A stretch of 64,000 nucleotides of DNA from assembly GCA_002007465.1 (NCBI GenBank), contig LNAC01000682.1, positions 311,779 through 375,778 of the forward strand, written 5' to 3'. Shown here one piece after another: positions 10,001-21,444 of the stretch (within the stretch, counting starts at the first letter, position 1; each line of letters begins with the position of its first letter). Under the pieces are notes generated by a model. The model had not been told where the DNA came from, searched no databases, and saw only the letters and a list, made by a program, of their open reading frames with translations. This DNA comes from Ailurus styani (Eukaryota; Chordata; Mammalia; Carnivora; Ailuridae). A program made the translations under genes and the position numbers.

Positions 10001-10840
10001 ACAGTCTGCATCACACCATACAGAGGAAGGCCACCTCCTGCATTTAAACAGTCACTCCCACAGGAGGAATTTGCCCTACATGAAGTCCGGGCACAGTGAT
10101 GCCACTGGGGAGCCTTTGGAGGGTGTGGATTGATGGGGGAGGTGGATTCTTGGAGGAATGCTGAGTTTGGAGCTGATGCCAGTGCCTCCAGCCCATTGCA
10201 AAGATGACAGCTTAACCTCTGTGAAAGCCTGTATCCTTTGTTGGCACAAAATCATGCCGCCCTGGAAGCAGTTGTCTTCCAGAATTTTCCTGGCACTAGA
10301 GGATGCTTGCATTGAGTTTTTCTCTAGCATCCTAGATCAGGGAATGAGAAAGCTAGCATCTTGTGTAATAGATGTGTCATATAATTAGGAAGACCTATCC
10401 AAGACTTAAGAATAATGTGTATGTAGACATCGGACTGTCTACTTCCGTTTCAGCACTTAAGCCAAAATTAGTTCCAAGTCAGGAAGTATTTAAACATCTG
10501 TGGGGGCAGTCTGTTCTCTCCTGGTGATTTATGTGGGGTAGTCACTCAGGATGGGCTTCAAGTAAGGAAACCCAAAGAAACAGTGGCTTAAATGAGATAG
10601 AGGCTTCTCTCCCATGCAAGAGAAGTCAGGGAGAGGCAGTCCAGGGACACGGGGGCAGTGGTAGTATTACCCCACACCGGGTTCTTTCTCTGTTTCTGCT
10701 TCACCATCCTAGCACTGGCTCTCGCGCTAAAGGCCACTTCATGGTCCAAGGTGGCTGCTTGATCTCTAGCTCTCATGTGTGCATTCCAGATGCAAGAGGA
10801 GATGCCAAAAAAGGCAAACCTCTCATCAGTTTGCAGTCTT

Positions 10841-11052
10841 TTTTTTTTTTTTTTTAAAGATTTTTTATTTTTATTTATTTGACACAGAGAGAGAGATTAC
10901 AAGCAGGCAGAGAGGCAGGCAGAGAGACAGGGAGAGGAGAAAGCAGGCTCCCTGCTGAGCAGAGAGCCCGATGCGGGCCTCGATCCCAGGACCCTGAGAT
11001 CATGACCTGAGCCGAAAGCAGAGGCTTTAACCCACTGAGCCACCCAGGCGCC
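10841..11052 (-). mobile_element. SINEC, young form
   Basis: Antisense copy with the AGGCAGAGAGGCAGGCAGAG body, bounded by perfect 17-bp repeats CATCAGTTTGCAGTCTT (10824-10840 and 11053-11069). Confidence 0.97.
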
Positions 11053-11243
11053 CATCAGTTTGCAGTCTTCCACGAACCTTCCCAGAGGGTCCCCAACAGT
11101 TTTGGTACTTGTGTTTCATTGGTCTCACTTAGTTGCCAGAGCTGGGAGCAGCCCTAAGTAAAGTTAGGATTCTATTATTAAAAAAGAGAGGGAGGGAAAA
11201 AAAAATACACACATGCATATATGTATTTAGACAGTTGTCAGTC

Positions 11244-11460
11244 TTTTTTTTTTTTTAAAGATTTATTCGAGTGAGGGAAAGAGAGAGTGTGAGAGGCAGG
11301 GGGCCGGTGCAGAGGGAGAGAGAGAGAGAGAATCCTCAGGCAGATTCCCCACTGAGTGCAGAGCCTGACATGGGGCTCAATCTCCACACCCTGGGATCAT
11401 GTCCTGAGCCAAAATCTAGAGTTAGCTGCTTAACCCACTGAGCCACCCAGGCATACCTAA
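11244..11460 (-). mobile_element. SINEC
   Basis: Antisense copy flanked by ACAGTTGTCAGTC / ACAACTGTCAGTC. The right-hand repeat was then used by the next SINE. Confidence 0.92.
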
Positions 11461-11475
11461 ACAACTGTCAGTCTT

Positions 11476-11680
11476 TTTTTTTTTTTTTTAAGATTTTATT
11501 TATTTATTTGACAGAGAGAGAGACAGGGAGAGAAGGAACACGAGCTGGGGGAGTGGGAGAGGGAGAAGCAGTCTTCCTGCCGAGCAGAGAGCCCGATGTG
11601 GGGCTTGACCCCAGGACCCTGGGATCATGACCCGAGTTGAAGGCAGATGCTTAACCGACTAAGCCACCCAGGCGCCCCTA
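11476..11680 (-). mobile_element. SINEC
   Basis: Antisense copy abutting the previous one, with a short flanking repeat CAGTCTT at 11469-11475 and 11681-11687. Confidence 0.92.
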
Positions 11681-11734
11681 CAGTCTTATCTACAATCTCT
11701 ATGAGAAACGTTCCCCTAATCTCATCTGTACTTG

Positions 11735-11957
11735 TAAGTGCTGAGATTTATATAACACCGTGTGCCAGGTGATGATGTTTGAGTTCTTTACACATATTAT
11801 CTTATCCCACCCTTACAAAAATCTTAAAAATAGGTACTCCTATTATCCCAGTTTTCCAAGTAGGGAAACTGAGGCAAAAGAATTTGAGTATTTCATCCAG
11901 GGTCACACAGCTGATGGTTATCAGAGATGGGATTTTAACCTAGGGAGTCCGACCCTA
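11735..11957 (+). repeat. MIR SINE
   Basis: GTGCCAGGTGATGATGTTTGAG, ACACATATTATCTTATCCCA, GGGAAACTGAGGCAAAAGAA and GGTCACACAGCTGATGG are core MIR text in sense order. Confidence 0.85.
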
Positions 11958-12405
11958 GAGCTGAGTTTGTCAATCTCAGCACTATTGACATTTTGGGCCA
12001 GAAAATTTGTTGTTGTGGGGAGCTGTCCTGTGTGTTGTATGATGATTAGCCCCATCCCTGGCCTCTACCTACTAGATGCCAATAGCATCCCCACCACCCT
12101 ATGGTTGTGACAACCAAAAACGTCTCCAGGGGTGCCTGGGTGGCTCAGTCAGTTAAGCGTCTGCCTTCTGCTCAGTTCATGATCTCGGGGTCCTGGGATC
12201 GAGCCCCACATTGGTCTCTGCACTCAGCGCGGAGTCTGCTTCTCCCTTTCCCTCTCCCCTCCCCCCAACTTGTGTGTGCACTCTCTCTCTTTCTCAAATA
12301 AATAAATAAATCTTAAAAAAAAAAAAAAAAGAGTCCCCAGACTGTGAGTGCCCTATGTCTCCTGGTGGGCGTTTCCCTGTTGAGGAGCGCTGCTCTGAAG
12401 CTTGT
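11958..12405 (-). repeat. hAT-type DNA transposon fossil, split by SINE
   Basis: CAATCTCAGCACTATTGACA, TTTTGGGCCAGAAAATTTGT, CCTCTACCTACTAGATGCCA and GGTTGTGACAACCAAAAACG, then after the SINE CCTGTTGAGGAGCGCTG. This is a familiar non-autonomous hAT element in reverse; family name not assigned. Confidence 0.65.
12129..12330 (+). mobile_element. SINEC in hAT fossil
   Basis: Sense copy with an A-run tail; flanking text GTCTCCAG / GAGTCCCCAG is an imperfect repeat. Confidence 0.92.
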
Positions 12406-12729
12406 GCTGTTTGTCCCTGTGCTGCGCTGCCTCTGAACTCACATGCTGTGTAGAGGAATCAAGAGCCCTGCTTCATGGAGAAGGAATAACTGTTAGCAGA
12501 GGACAGAAACAGAGTGATCAGAGGTGGGGCAGGATGTTGAGAAGCTGAATGTTGTAAAAAACAAGGAACAAGGCAGGCACTGATAATTACAGGGATGTCT
12601 CAGGGGAGTGGAGGGGCAGAAGCCATGATATAAGGAAGGAAGGTCAGGTCCCTGTTCCCAGCTCTTGCCTCTGAAGAAAGTAAAGACAGAAGGTTGGTTA
12701 GCATTTGGAGGCCATGAACTATCTAGTGT

Positions 12730-12850
12730 GCGCTGTCCAGGAAGGTAGCCACTAACTATACGTGCCTGTTTAGAATTAAAGTTAATTAAAATGAGAAATT
12801 CAGCTCCTCAGGCACGCGAGCCACATTTAAACTTCTGGTCAAGGTGATAC
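12730..12850 (-). repeat. MER20-like hAT fragment
   Basis: GCTGTCCAGGAAGGTAGCCACTA.. and TTAATTAAAATGAGAAATTC..GAGCCACATTT are MER20-like, much diverged. Confidence 0.5.
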
Positions 12851-13987
12851 CTGATTTCTTCAGTGAATAATTCTCATCTTTCCCTTGCAACTGATCAGAA
12901 ATCTGTGGGGAGACATTTATGATCATGCAAGTATCCTGCTCCTCGTCAAAATTTCCTCCTCAGTGTAGCATCCATGGATGATTGTTGTCCGAACCAATCT
13001 TTACCATGATGGCTGCAATCCTGTATGTTATGTGTGTAGTTGTGTCTTTTCGCCCCGGCAGACGCTAGGCACAGAGAGGTTGTTGATGTGACACACTGGG
13101 GTAGAGTTCACTGTAAGTCAGGGAGAGAGAGTGCCACTCACGTGTATAAGTGGTTAGTTCATTTTGAAATGTACGCTTCCTTATACAACCTTGCGATAAA
13201 TACTCAGATAAAGAGGACTCCCTTTTGTCTATTTCAAAGTGCTTAATATCACTGATTCCCATCATCTGTAATAGAGAATAATAATTCTTACCTTACGCTG
13301 TGTTCTGATGATTGATTTGATGTAAAAGTAGGTGACACAGGATAAGAGATGGTTTCCTTCTCCCCTGAGAAGGTGGAAATGGCCCTATCGGGAGGCAGGG
13401 AGACACATCTGGTGCAGAGGGCAGCGTCGGCAGGTTGGACGGAGCTTAGGTGATCTGGGGGCAGGTGCCTGCTCAAGGATGGAGACTGCCATCCTGTCCC
13501 TGGAGTCAGGTGTTTGGAGAGGAGGAGACGATACTGCACACTGCCTTCAAGGGACAGCCAATTCTGATAAAGCTGATAAAGATGGCAGAAAGAAGGAGAA
13601 CCAACCAGAGAGTAAGGAACTCTGTGCCCATGGAATTGTTCCTCTGTCTATAGAAACACATGGAGGGGGAAGACCAGAGAGAAACCAAGTGGATGGAATG
13701 GATGGATTCAGACTAAAAGACAGATATCTGCTATGGTCATCTTAGAAAACATAGCAGAAAGATCGACCCAGCTCATGGAACCAGACAGGGGGTTGATGTG
13801 ACCACCAGGCAGGGGAGCCCCAGAGGTGTGCACGTTGAAAATGTGCTGAGGGCTGTCCCTGACTGGGGTATGGTTGTGGCTGTCCTTGCCAGTACAATCC
13901 TCCCATGGGGCTCAGAGCTACCGACTCCAGTAGAGGCAGCCCTTCCCTGGAGTTCAGACCCCTCCTCAGCCCTCAGATGGGACTTGA

Positions 13988-14714
<727 letters not shown>

Positions 14715-14828
14715 CATTGCCATTCCCCAAACCAGATCTGATACTCCAGTTCGAGCAAGGGGAAGCACCATGGGGCCTGGATCCCTGGACAGCCCTGGAG
14801 GGAGAGGCCCTGGGACGTGTCCACGCAG
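14715..14828 (+). CDS. ZNF619: ZNF619 KRAB-B exon
   Basis: 114 nt, phase 1 to phase 1, giving A-LPFPKPDLILQFEQGEAPWG.. and then LDPWTALEGEALGRVHAG. The PKPDLI.QLEQGE.PWG pattern is the KRAB-B box, which strengthens KRAB-A repression. The acceptor is a tandem TTTAGCAG: splicing at the first AG (exon from 14712) would add one alanine codon without changing the frame. The second AG gives the same 114-nt length as ZNF620 and is preferred. Confidence 0.93.
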
Positions 14829-15103
14829 GTAAGCGGGAGAACCCACCGCCTTCCTCCTTGGCTTGGCCTCCTCCTGTCTTTTAATGATTTAACATGAGAA
14901 AGGTTTTGCTTCTGTCATACCAGTTCCTGATGAGGATGAAGATGGTCACTTTCATTCAGAAAAGTGTCCCATAAAAGACCCATCCGAAAATTCTGTTCTC
15001 TGTAATTTTTCTTTACAAAGCTAGAGGATTTTAAAAACACATAGTGAAAATAGGCTTCTTTGGGGCAATTTAGGAATCTAAACGCAATGTAGTAAGAACT
15101 TCT

Positions 15104-15297
15104 TTTTTCTAAAGATTTATTATTTGAGAGAGAGAGAAAGAGAAAGGGGGGAGGGACAGAGGGAGACAGAGAGAGAGTCTTAAGCAGACTGCACTGAGCA
15201 CGGAGCCTGACACAGGGCTCGATCCCATGACCCTATGATCATGACTAGAGCTGAAACCAAGAGTTGATGCTCAACTAGCTGAGCCACACAGCACCCC
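15104..15297 (-). mobile_element. SINEC, diverged
   Basis: Antisense copy: TAAAGATTTATTATTTGAGA, GA-rich body, GCTGAGCCACACAGCACCCC. Confidence 0.9.
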
Positions 15298-15637
15298 AGA
15301 GCTTGTTTCTATGAGGACATTTTGTGTATGTGTGTTTATGAAACTGTACCTGGGAAGAGAATTTTTACAAATTCCTTAACACTATAAATTAGCTTTTGAA
15401 AGAAATCCTGTTTATTTATTGGAAATGAATGGTTTCCTTTTCTGAAAGGTACAGAATAGATGAATGAGATCCATCCAGAGATTAGGTGTTTAGCCTTCTC
15501 ATTCAGTTGGCTGTCTCTCATGCTCTCTCCATCCCTTATGTTGTTCAGAGTCTTGTAAACCAAACTCTCCTTCCTAATTCAGCCTACTTCCATCGTCGTC
15601 GGTGCCTTTGGGTTGACTCAGCACTTCCCATCATCTT

Positions 15638-15817
15638 TTTTTTTTTTTAAGATTTTATTTATTTGAGAGGGAGAGAGTACGAGCAGAGGGGAGGGACAGA
15701 GGGAGAAGCAGGCTCCTCGCTGAGCAGGGAGCCCAACTCAGGGCTGGATCCCAGGACCCTGAGATCATGACCTGAGCCAAAGGCAGACACTTAACCGGCT
15801 GAGCCACCTAGCACCCC
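15638..15817 (-). mobile_element. SINEC
   Basis: Antisense copy with flanks CACTTCCCATCATCTT / CACTTCCTGTCGTCTT, a TSD with three differences. Confidence 0.92.
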
Positions 15818-15934
15818 ACTTCCTGTCGTCTTGATGAGAAACCTTTCCCCGCCAACTGCCTGCAGTGGTCAGTGTTTCCCTTTGCCACAGCTGTGCATGG
15901 TCTGTTTAGTTGGACCACGGCTTTAAGCCAGTGC

Positions 15935-16345
15935 TGTCCTAATAGGACACTGTCGAGTGACAGAAATGTTCTATATCTGCACTGCCCAATATGGTAGCCA
16001 TTGTCCTCATCAGTACTTGAACTGTGGTTAGTGCAAACAAGGAACTGAATTTTACATTTTCCATTTTAATTAAATTTAAGTAGCCACATCTCAGTTGGTT
16101 AAGCATCTGTTTCTGGCTCAGGTCATGATCTCAGGGTCCTGGGATTGAGCCCTGTGTGGGGCTCCCTGCTCATCAGGGAGTCTGCTTCTCCCTCTCTCTC
16201 TGCCCCTTCCCCTACTTGTGCTCTCATGCATGCTTTCTCTTTCTCTCTCTCAAGTAAATAAAATCTCAAACAGTCAAAAAAAATTAAAAAAATAAATTTA
16301 AGTAGCCACAGGTGTCTAGGGGCTGCCTTATGGGCAGTGTAGCTT
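15935..16345 (+). repeat. MER20 hAT element, split by SINE
   Basis: GTGCTGTCCTAATAGGACAC, GAAATGTTCTATATCTGCAC, GCCCAATATGGTAGCCATTG and, after the SINE, AGTAGCCACAGGTGTCTAGG..GGGCAGTGTAGC match MER20 as I know it. Confidence 0.75.
16089..16293 (+). mobile_element. SINEC, 5'-truncated, inside MER20
   Basis: Starts at TCTCAGTTGGTTAAGC, so the first 16 or so bases of the head are missing, yet perfect 17-bp repeats AAATTTAAGTAGCCACA flank it (16072-16088 and 16294-16310). The truncation therefore dates from insertion. Confidence 0.95.
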
Positions 16346-16390
16346 TAAACAGTTATAAGAACAGCCTCCATCTGTATTTTTAGCTTCTAG

Positions 16391-16566
16391 ATCAGTGGTT
16401 TCCAATTCCAGTGAGCATCAGATTCTCATGAGGGGCTTGTTAGAACATGGACTTGCTGGATACCACCTCCAGAGGTTCTAATTCAGCAGGACTCGGTCAG
16501 GGCCCAGGAATGACTAGCAGGTTCTCAGGTGATGGTGGTCCAGGGACCACACTTTGAGGACTACTG
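16391..16566 (+). repeat. MER5A hAT element
   Basis: CAGTGGTTTCCAATTCCAGT..GGTTCTAATTCAGCAGGACT..CAGGTGATGGTGGTCCAGGG..ACACTTTGAGGACTACTG: near-complete MER5A with its inverted ends CAGTGGTT and ..GACTACTG. Confidence 0.85.
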
Positions 16567-16655
16567 TCCTTGAGAATCTCAAACCATATCTTCTAAACTC
16601 TGCTTTGCAACTCATCAGTGAGCTGTGCTTAGCATTTATTTTTTTTTTTTAATTA

Positions 16656-16864
16656 TTTTTTTTTTTTTAAAGATTTTATTTATTCATTTGACACAGAGAG
16701 AGAGATTACAAGTAGGCAGAGAGGCAGGCAGAGAGAGAGGAGAGAGGAGGAAGCAGGCTCCCTGCTGAGCAGAGAGCCCGATGTGGGCCTCGATCCCAGG
16801 ACCCTGAGATCATGACCTGAGCCAAAGGCAGAGGCTTTAACCCACTGAGCCACCCAGGCACCCA
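16656..16864 (-). mobile_element. SINEC, young form
   Basis: Antisense copy with GGCAGAGAGGCAGGCAGAGA body ending CACCCAGGCACCC, directly abutting an older SINE half. Confidence 0.94.
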
Positions 16865-16960
16865 GTGGGTAGCCACTCTTGATCTCTAGGTCATGAGCTC
16901 AAGCCCCACACTGGGTGTAGAGATTGCTAGAGATAAATAAATAAATAAAATTTGAAAAAT
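16865..16960 (+). mobile_element. Old SINEC, 3' half
   Basis: CTCTTGATCTCTAGGTCATG..CAAGCCCCACACTGGGTGTA..ATAAATAAATAAATAAAATT: sense 3' part of an older subfamily; its head is missing or displaced. Confidence 0.8.
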
Positions 16961-17163
16961 ATATGTAGTTGTAAAAAATCTAGTTTTTCTAATAGAGAAT
17001 GCTCAGTTAAGAAAAAAAAATTAGTCTGGACTACACTAGACTTAAATAGATCAAAATAGTATAAAATCTGTCATAAGTGCATTAAAATGCACCCCCCCTT
17101 TTTTTTTAAAGTAAACTCTACCTTTCTAGCTTCAGTGCCTCTGTTTTCTTTTTATCATGCTAG

Positions 17164-18611
17164 GTGGTAAAAACAAGACCAAGAATGAGGAGCAAAGCCC
17201 AAGACCGAAGATTTCTAAAGACTCAGGGGCACACAGACTGATGGCGGAGGGGCTGCTCACAGAAGCTCCCCAGCACCCTCCCCTTAAGAACAGCTTAGGG
17301 AGGCCACAGCCGTGTGGCGCAGCAGAGAAGACAAACCAAGGAGGTTGCACAGACTCGCTGGTCCAGGACTCCAGATCCCCCATCATCAAAAGGGCGGAGG
17401 CAGGCAGGCAGCTGGAAGGGAGCACCGGTGTCAGCACCCACCTCCTGACAAAGCAGGGCCTCCCTGGAGGACAGGCGTTTTATAAATGTGGCGAGTGTGG
17501 TCGCTATTTCAGCCAACATTCCGACCTTGTGCAGCATCAGAGGATTCACACGGATGAGAAGCCCTACAAGTGCAGAGAGTGCGGGAAAGCCTTCAGGTAT
17601 AACTCAAAACTCTCCCGGCACCAGAAAACCCACACCGGGGAGAAACCTTACTTGTGTCAGGACTGTGGACAAGCCTTCGGTCAAAATTCCCACCTTCTTC
17701 AGCACCAGAAACTCCACGTTGGAGAGAAGCCTTTCGGATGTCCGGACTGTGGGAAAACCTTCAGCTACAATTCCAAACTCCTCCGGCATCAGCGAATCCA
17801 CACTGGAGAGAAACCCTTTCAGTGCAAGGACTGTGGGAAGGCTTTCCGGTGTAGCTATGACCGCATCGTGCATGAGCGCACCCACACCGGGGAGAAGCCC
17901 TACGAGTGTCAGGTGTGCGGGAAAAGTTTCAGTTCAAATTCAGTCCTGCTGCAGCACCGGCGCATCCACACGGGGGAGAAGCCCTATGAGTGCAAGGAGT
18001 GCGGGAAGGCCTTCCGCAGGAGCTCCGTGTTTCTCCAGCACCAGAGGCTCCACACGGGGGAGAAGCTCTACAAATGCAAAGAGTGCTGGAAAACGTTCAG
18101 CTGCAGCTCCCGCTTTGCAGTGCACCAGCGCATCCACACTGGGGAGAAGCCCTACGGCTGCCAGGAGTGCGGGAAGGCCTTCAATCAGAAGGTCACCCTG
18201 GTCCAGCATCAGCGGCTCCACACCGGGGAGAGGCCTTACGAGTGCAAGGTGTGCGGGAAAGCCTTCAAGTGGAGCGCAAGTTTCATTCAGCACCAGAAGT
18301 TGCATGCTCGCAAGAAAGCCGCCCATGTGCCAGGGCCAGTCACGGATGGGCCCCGCTGCCCCGCTTCTGGCTGCCCCCCTCTGCCTGCCCAGCATGAGCG
18401 CTCTGCCCTCTCTGTGCCAGGGGCTTCCCTGTCTTCCCCACACCCCGCGTTCCTTCCTCCCTCCCTGCCGCTCTTTGTGCTGCTCCCCTCCTCTGAAATG
18501 GCCAGTCCTTCCCCTGTTCAAGTAGTGCATTTCTTTCAGGATCTCACTTCCCCTGGGAGCCTGAATCCCCCCCATGAGCTGCTTCGTGGGCTCAACCACC
18601 CACCCACCTAG
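17164..18611 (+). CDS. ZNF619: ZNF619 zinc-finger exon
   Basis: This last exon follows the ATCATGCTAG acceptor in phase 1 and ends with TAG at 18609-18611, making a 570-residue protein (8 + KRAB-A + KRAB-B + 482 residues here). A spacer (residues 89-196) precedes ten C2H2 fingers at about 197-469, all with C-x2-C-x12-H-x3-H and TGEKP-type linkers. Helix residues (-1,2,3,6) read QSDQ, YSKR, QSHQ, YSKR, CYDV, SSVQ, RSVQ, CSRV, QVTQ, WASQ. Finger 5 has Arg instead of Leu in the helix core, and finger 8 is CxxCWKTF. A Pro/Ser-rich tail of about 100 residues follows, absent from ZNF620. It should act in the nucleus as a DNA-binding KRAB repressor; its target is unknown. ZNF619 is assigned by position next to RPL14 and similarity to its neighbours. 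Confidence 0.93.
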
Positions 18612-19561
18612 GGTTATCAGTTGCCCCGAGCTCCTGACCATGCCTGTGTTGTTTGTCTTCTGGGCCTGTGTAGTTGTTATTGTTTTCCCAACTCCATACG
18701 TGTTCTCACAATGTTTGAGAACCATGTTTGATTCCTCCCTTCTGTCCCCTGGGTAGGAAATGGTAGGAGTTGTCCTTTATGGTGTCCAGTTTGGGCCTGT
18801 ACCATCAGTCTGCATCTGCCTTCTCTATTAGATTTGGTAGAGTTTGCAGAACATTTGGGGCTTAGGGATATGGCACGCCATTCAAGAAATAGGGGAGATG
18901 CAAAGCCCATGGGAGGAGGTAAGCAGAGAAAGTATCCAGTGATGGCTTTCAGGAGTTAAGGAGGGCCATTTGGTAGGGCAGGAGCAAGGCTCACTGTGTG
19001 GAATGGGAGCCTGGGACTTCTTATTACCTCGATAATGACCATGATGAATGAGGATCCTGTGTAAACAAGCAGTAGAGCAAGGAAATAACCAGTAGAAAGA
19101 ATATGGAGTGATAAGTCAGCATTGATAGCAAGAATGTAGAATCCTGTCTCTAAACTTGATTGGAAGGGGATGTGGCTTTTCTGTTTGGGTTCCTTTTCTA
19201 TTCCTGTCCACATCCTTGTTTAATTTCAGTGCCCATTCAAACACGTAGGAGTGGAAAGTGATTTGGGCCCATGGGGTAGAGCGCAGGTGCCTAGGTGTAG
19301 CCATCTCTCAATTATACATGGAGTGAACTTGTTGGCATCACACTGCAAGCCTCCAAGGGAAGGAGAGAAACCTGACCCTGTCTTGCTGTAGCTCCTGCCT
19401 CAGAGGAGAGTTCATAACTAACCACACACACACTCGGATGTGTTCTCACATCTACTCCATGTCCTCTGTGACTAAATCTGCATTTTTGAGTCCTGGTACT
19501 TTTAAGTTAATTTTATAATGAACTACTTTGATAACACCAAGAAGTGTTTATGGACACTAAA

Positions 19562-19577
19562 TTTTTTTTTTAAGATT

Positions 19578-19624
<47 letters not shown>

Positions 19625-19815
19625 TGGTTCTTGAGCTGGGTGGGGTGGGGAGGCGGCAGGGCAGAGAAAGAGGATGAAGGAGAATCAGAAATCACAAGCA
19701 GACTCTGTGCTGGGCACTAGTCATATGCAAGGCTCAGTCTTATAACCCTGAAATCATGACCTGAATCAACATCAAGAGTCAGACATTGAACCAGCTGAAC
19801 CATCCAGACACCCCC
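19562..19815 (-). mobile_element. SINEC with expanded TTTA tract
   Basis: Antisense, diverged copy whose tail carries about twelve TTTA units (19576-19625), far more than the usual two or three. Confidence 0.88.
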
Positions 19816-21291
19816 TGTTGGTGGGCACTAATCTTACCAGATGTTATGTCACTGGTTTGGCCATACTTTTCATCTGATCCTTCTTACATTCACATTCACT
19901 GCTTCAGGACAGTGTAGCAGCATGGAAAGTTACTTTAAATAGTTAAGCAGGAATATAGCACTAAGGAAAAGATATGTACAGTTAGGATAACATCGTACAA
20001 TTATGTCTGCAAGGGAGGGCATAAAGAAACATTTCGGTTTGGCTTTGGTTAGACTGAGATATACTTTATAGGCTTTACCCTTTTAAAGTAGACAGTTTGG
20101 TGAGTTTTGACAAATGAATACAGTTGTGTAACCAAGATAAAATTTCCATCACCTTCACATAGGGAGAAATTTAAATGGTTTGTGGGTTGTTGTTGGTTTT
20201 TCTTTATTTTCTTGCTTGATAAGGTTTGTGTAATATATAGAATTCAGAAGAAAAGGTAGAAACCAAGCTTGCCTTCCCAGATGTAGTCAGAGCAAAATGC
20301 AGACCCCTCCCCTAGAATTACTGTTAAGGAAAGCAGTCAAAATGTAGGAAAATGACAATGACTGGTTTCTTTGTCATTATTTCCCTCTCTCACACACACG
20401 AGGTATATATAAATGTCCTATTTATTTCCCTCAAACACCATTTAACGGCCTCTGTTTCTAGGAAGATTATAACAAGGAAGGGATTGGTGAGAGGCTCTGA
20501 AACTAGCCAGACTTCAGAAAAGCAGAACTTCTAAATGTAGTTCAAGATGAGAAGAAAACAAGGAGTGTAGGAAAAAATACCAGCTCTGGGCTGAAAATGG
20601 CTTTTGATTTCCCCCAGCCAATGGATTTATGGGTTTCTGATGATGATGACTGTTATGTCTCATTTATTTCTTCCTTTTTTTATGAATACAACAGGCATGT
20701 AGGGTCCCCTCCCCCATTGTTGCACAAATGTGTGACACAGGCTCCACAGCACTTAGTAGGTGTGAAAAGATGAATGATGTGCTGTTAATGCTGGGACCAG
20801 CGTCGCCAGGTTGTCTGGCACTTAATAGGCACACAGGTGTTTTTTGACAAGGGCCATGTGTAGCACACGGAAAGGTTGGATGTGTAAAAATAAACTCATA
20901 CATCACTTAAAATCCAATGTAGAGTTCTTCCAAGAGTTTTATTTTCTCTAAAAGTGAAATGATTATAAACATATTGACTCCCCCCTCCCTCCCAAACTTA
21001 CTAGTTTAACACGAGCGAGAGGACTGACCACTTCCTTCAGGAAAGGGATATGGATATCACGTTACCAGAATTGTTTAGTTTTGACACTTTCGCCTTTATC
21101 AGTGAGTTGGCTATGTTATTTAGGATTCTTTGAAAATAGCAGAAACCTATTTCAATGAATGTTAAGTACACTTAATGATAAGGATTCCTGTGTGTGGCCT
21201 GGCACCAAAGGCAAGGATGCAGCAGGAGATCTGGAGCCTGGAAAATCCAAGAGGAAACAATGGGCAGTCTCTGCTCTTTCTCCAGTTTTTT

Positions 21292-21444
21292 TTTTCCCCC
21301 TTAAGATTTTATTTATTTATTTGAGAGATAACAAGAGAGGGGGAAGCAGGATCCCCGATGAGCAGGGAATCTGATCCCAGACCTCTGGGATCATGACCTG
21401 AGCCGAAGGCGGATGTTTAACTGACTGAGTCACCCAGGCGCCCC
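21292..21444 (-). mobile_element. SINEC, internally shortened
   Basis: Antisense copy: TTAAGATTTTATTTATTTAT, short GA stretch, GGAAGCAGGATCCCCGATGA, ..CACCCAGGCGCCCC. About 40 bp of the body are missing. Confidence 0.9.

Larger units (their letters stand above)
14829..17163 (+). other. ZNF619: ZNF619 intron before the finger exon
   Basis: A 2.3-kb intron crowded with repeats: SINEs at 15104, 15638, 16089, 16656 and 16865, a MER20 at 15935 and a MER5A at 16391. The stretches 14829-15103, 15298-15637 and 16961-17163 hold nothing else I recognise. Confidence 0.8.

Noticed and set aside
13332..13745. 137-codon frame in the ZNF619 intron
   Set aside because: No motif, no paralogous counterpart, no convincing splice sites.
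17488..18525. 345-codon open frame in another plus frame of ZNF619
   Set aside because: A Ser/Arg/Gly-rich shadow produced by the regular TGEKP repeat; no start or splice context.
17940..18725. 261-codon open frame on the minus strand over the ZNF619 fingers
   Set aside because: It is the mirror of the repetitive finger codons (high GC, no internal motif); the plus-strand frame encodes ten perfect C2H2 fingers.
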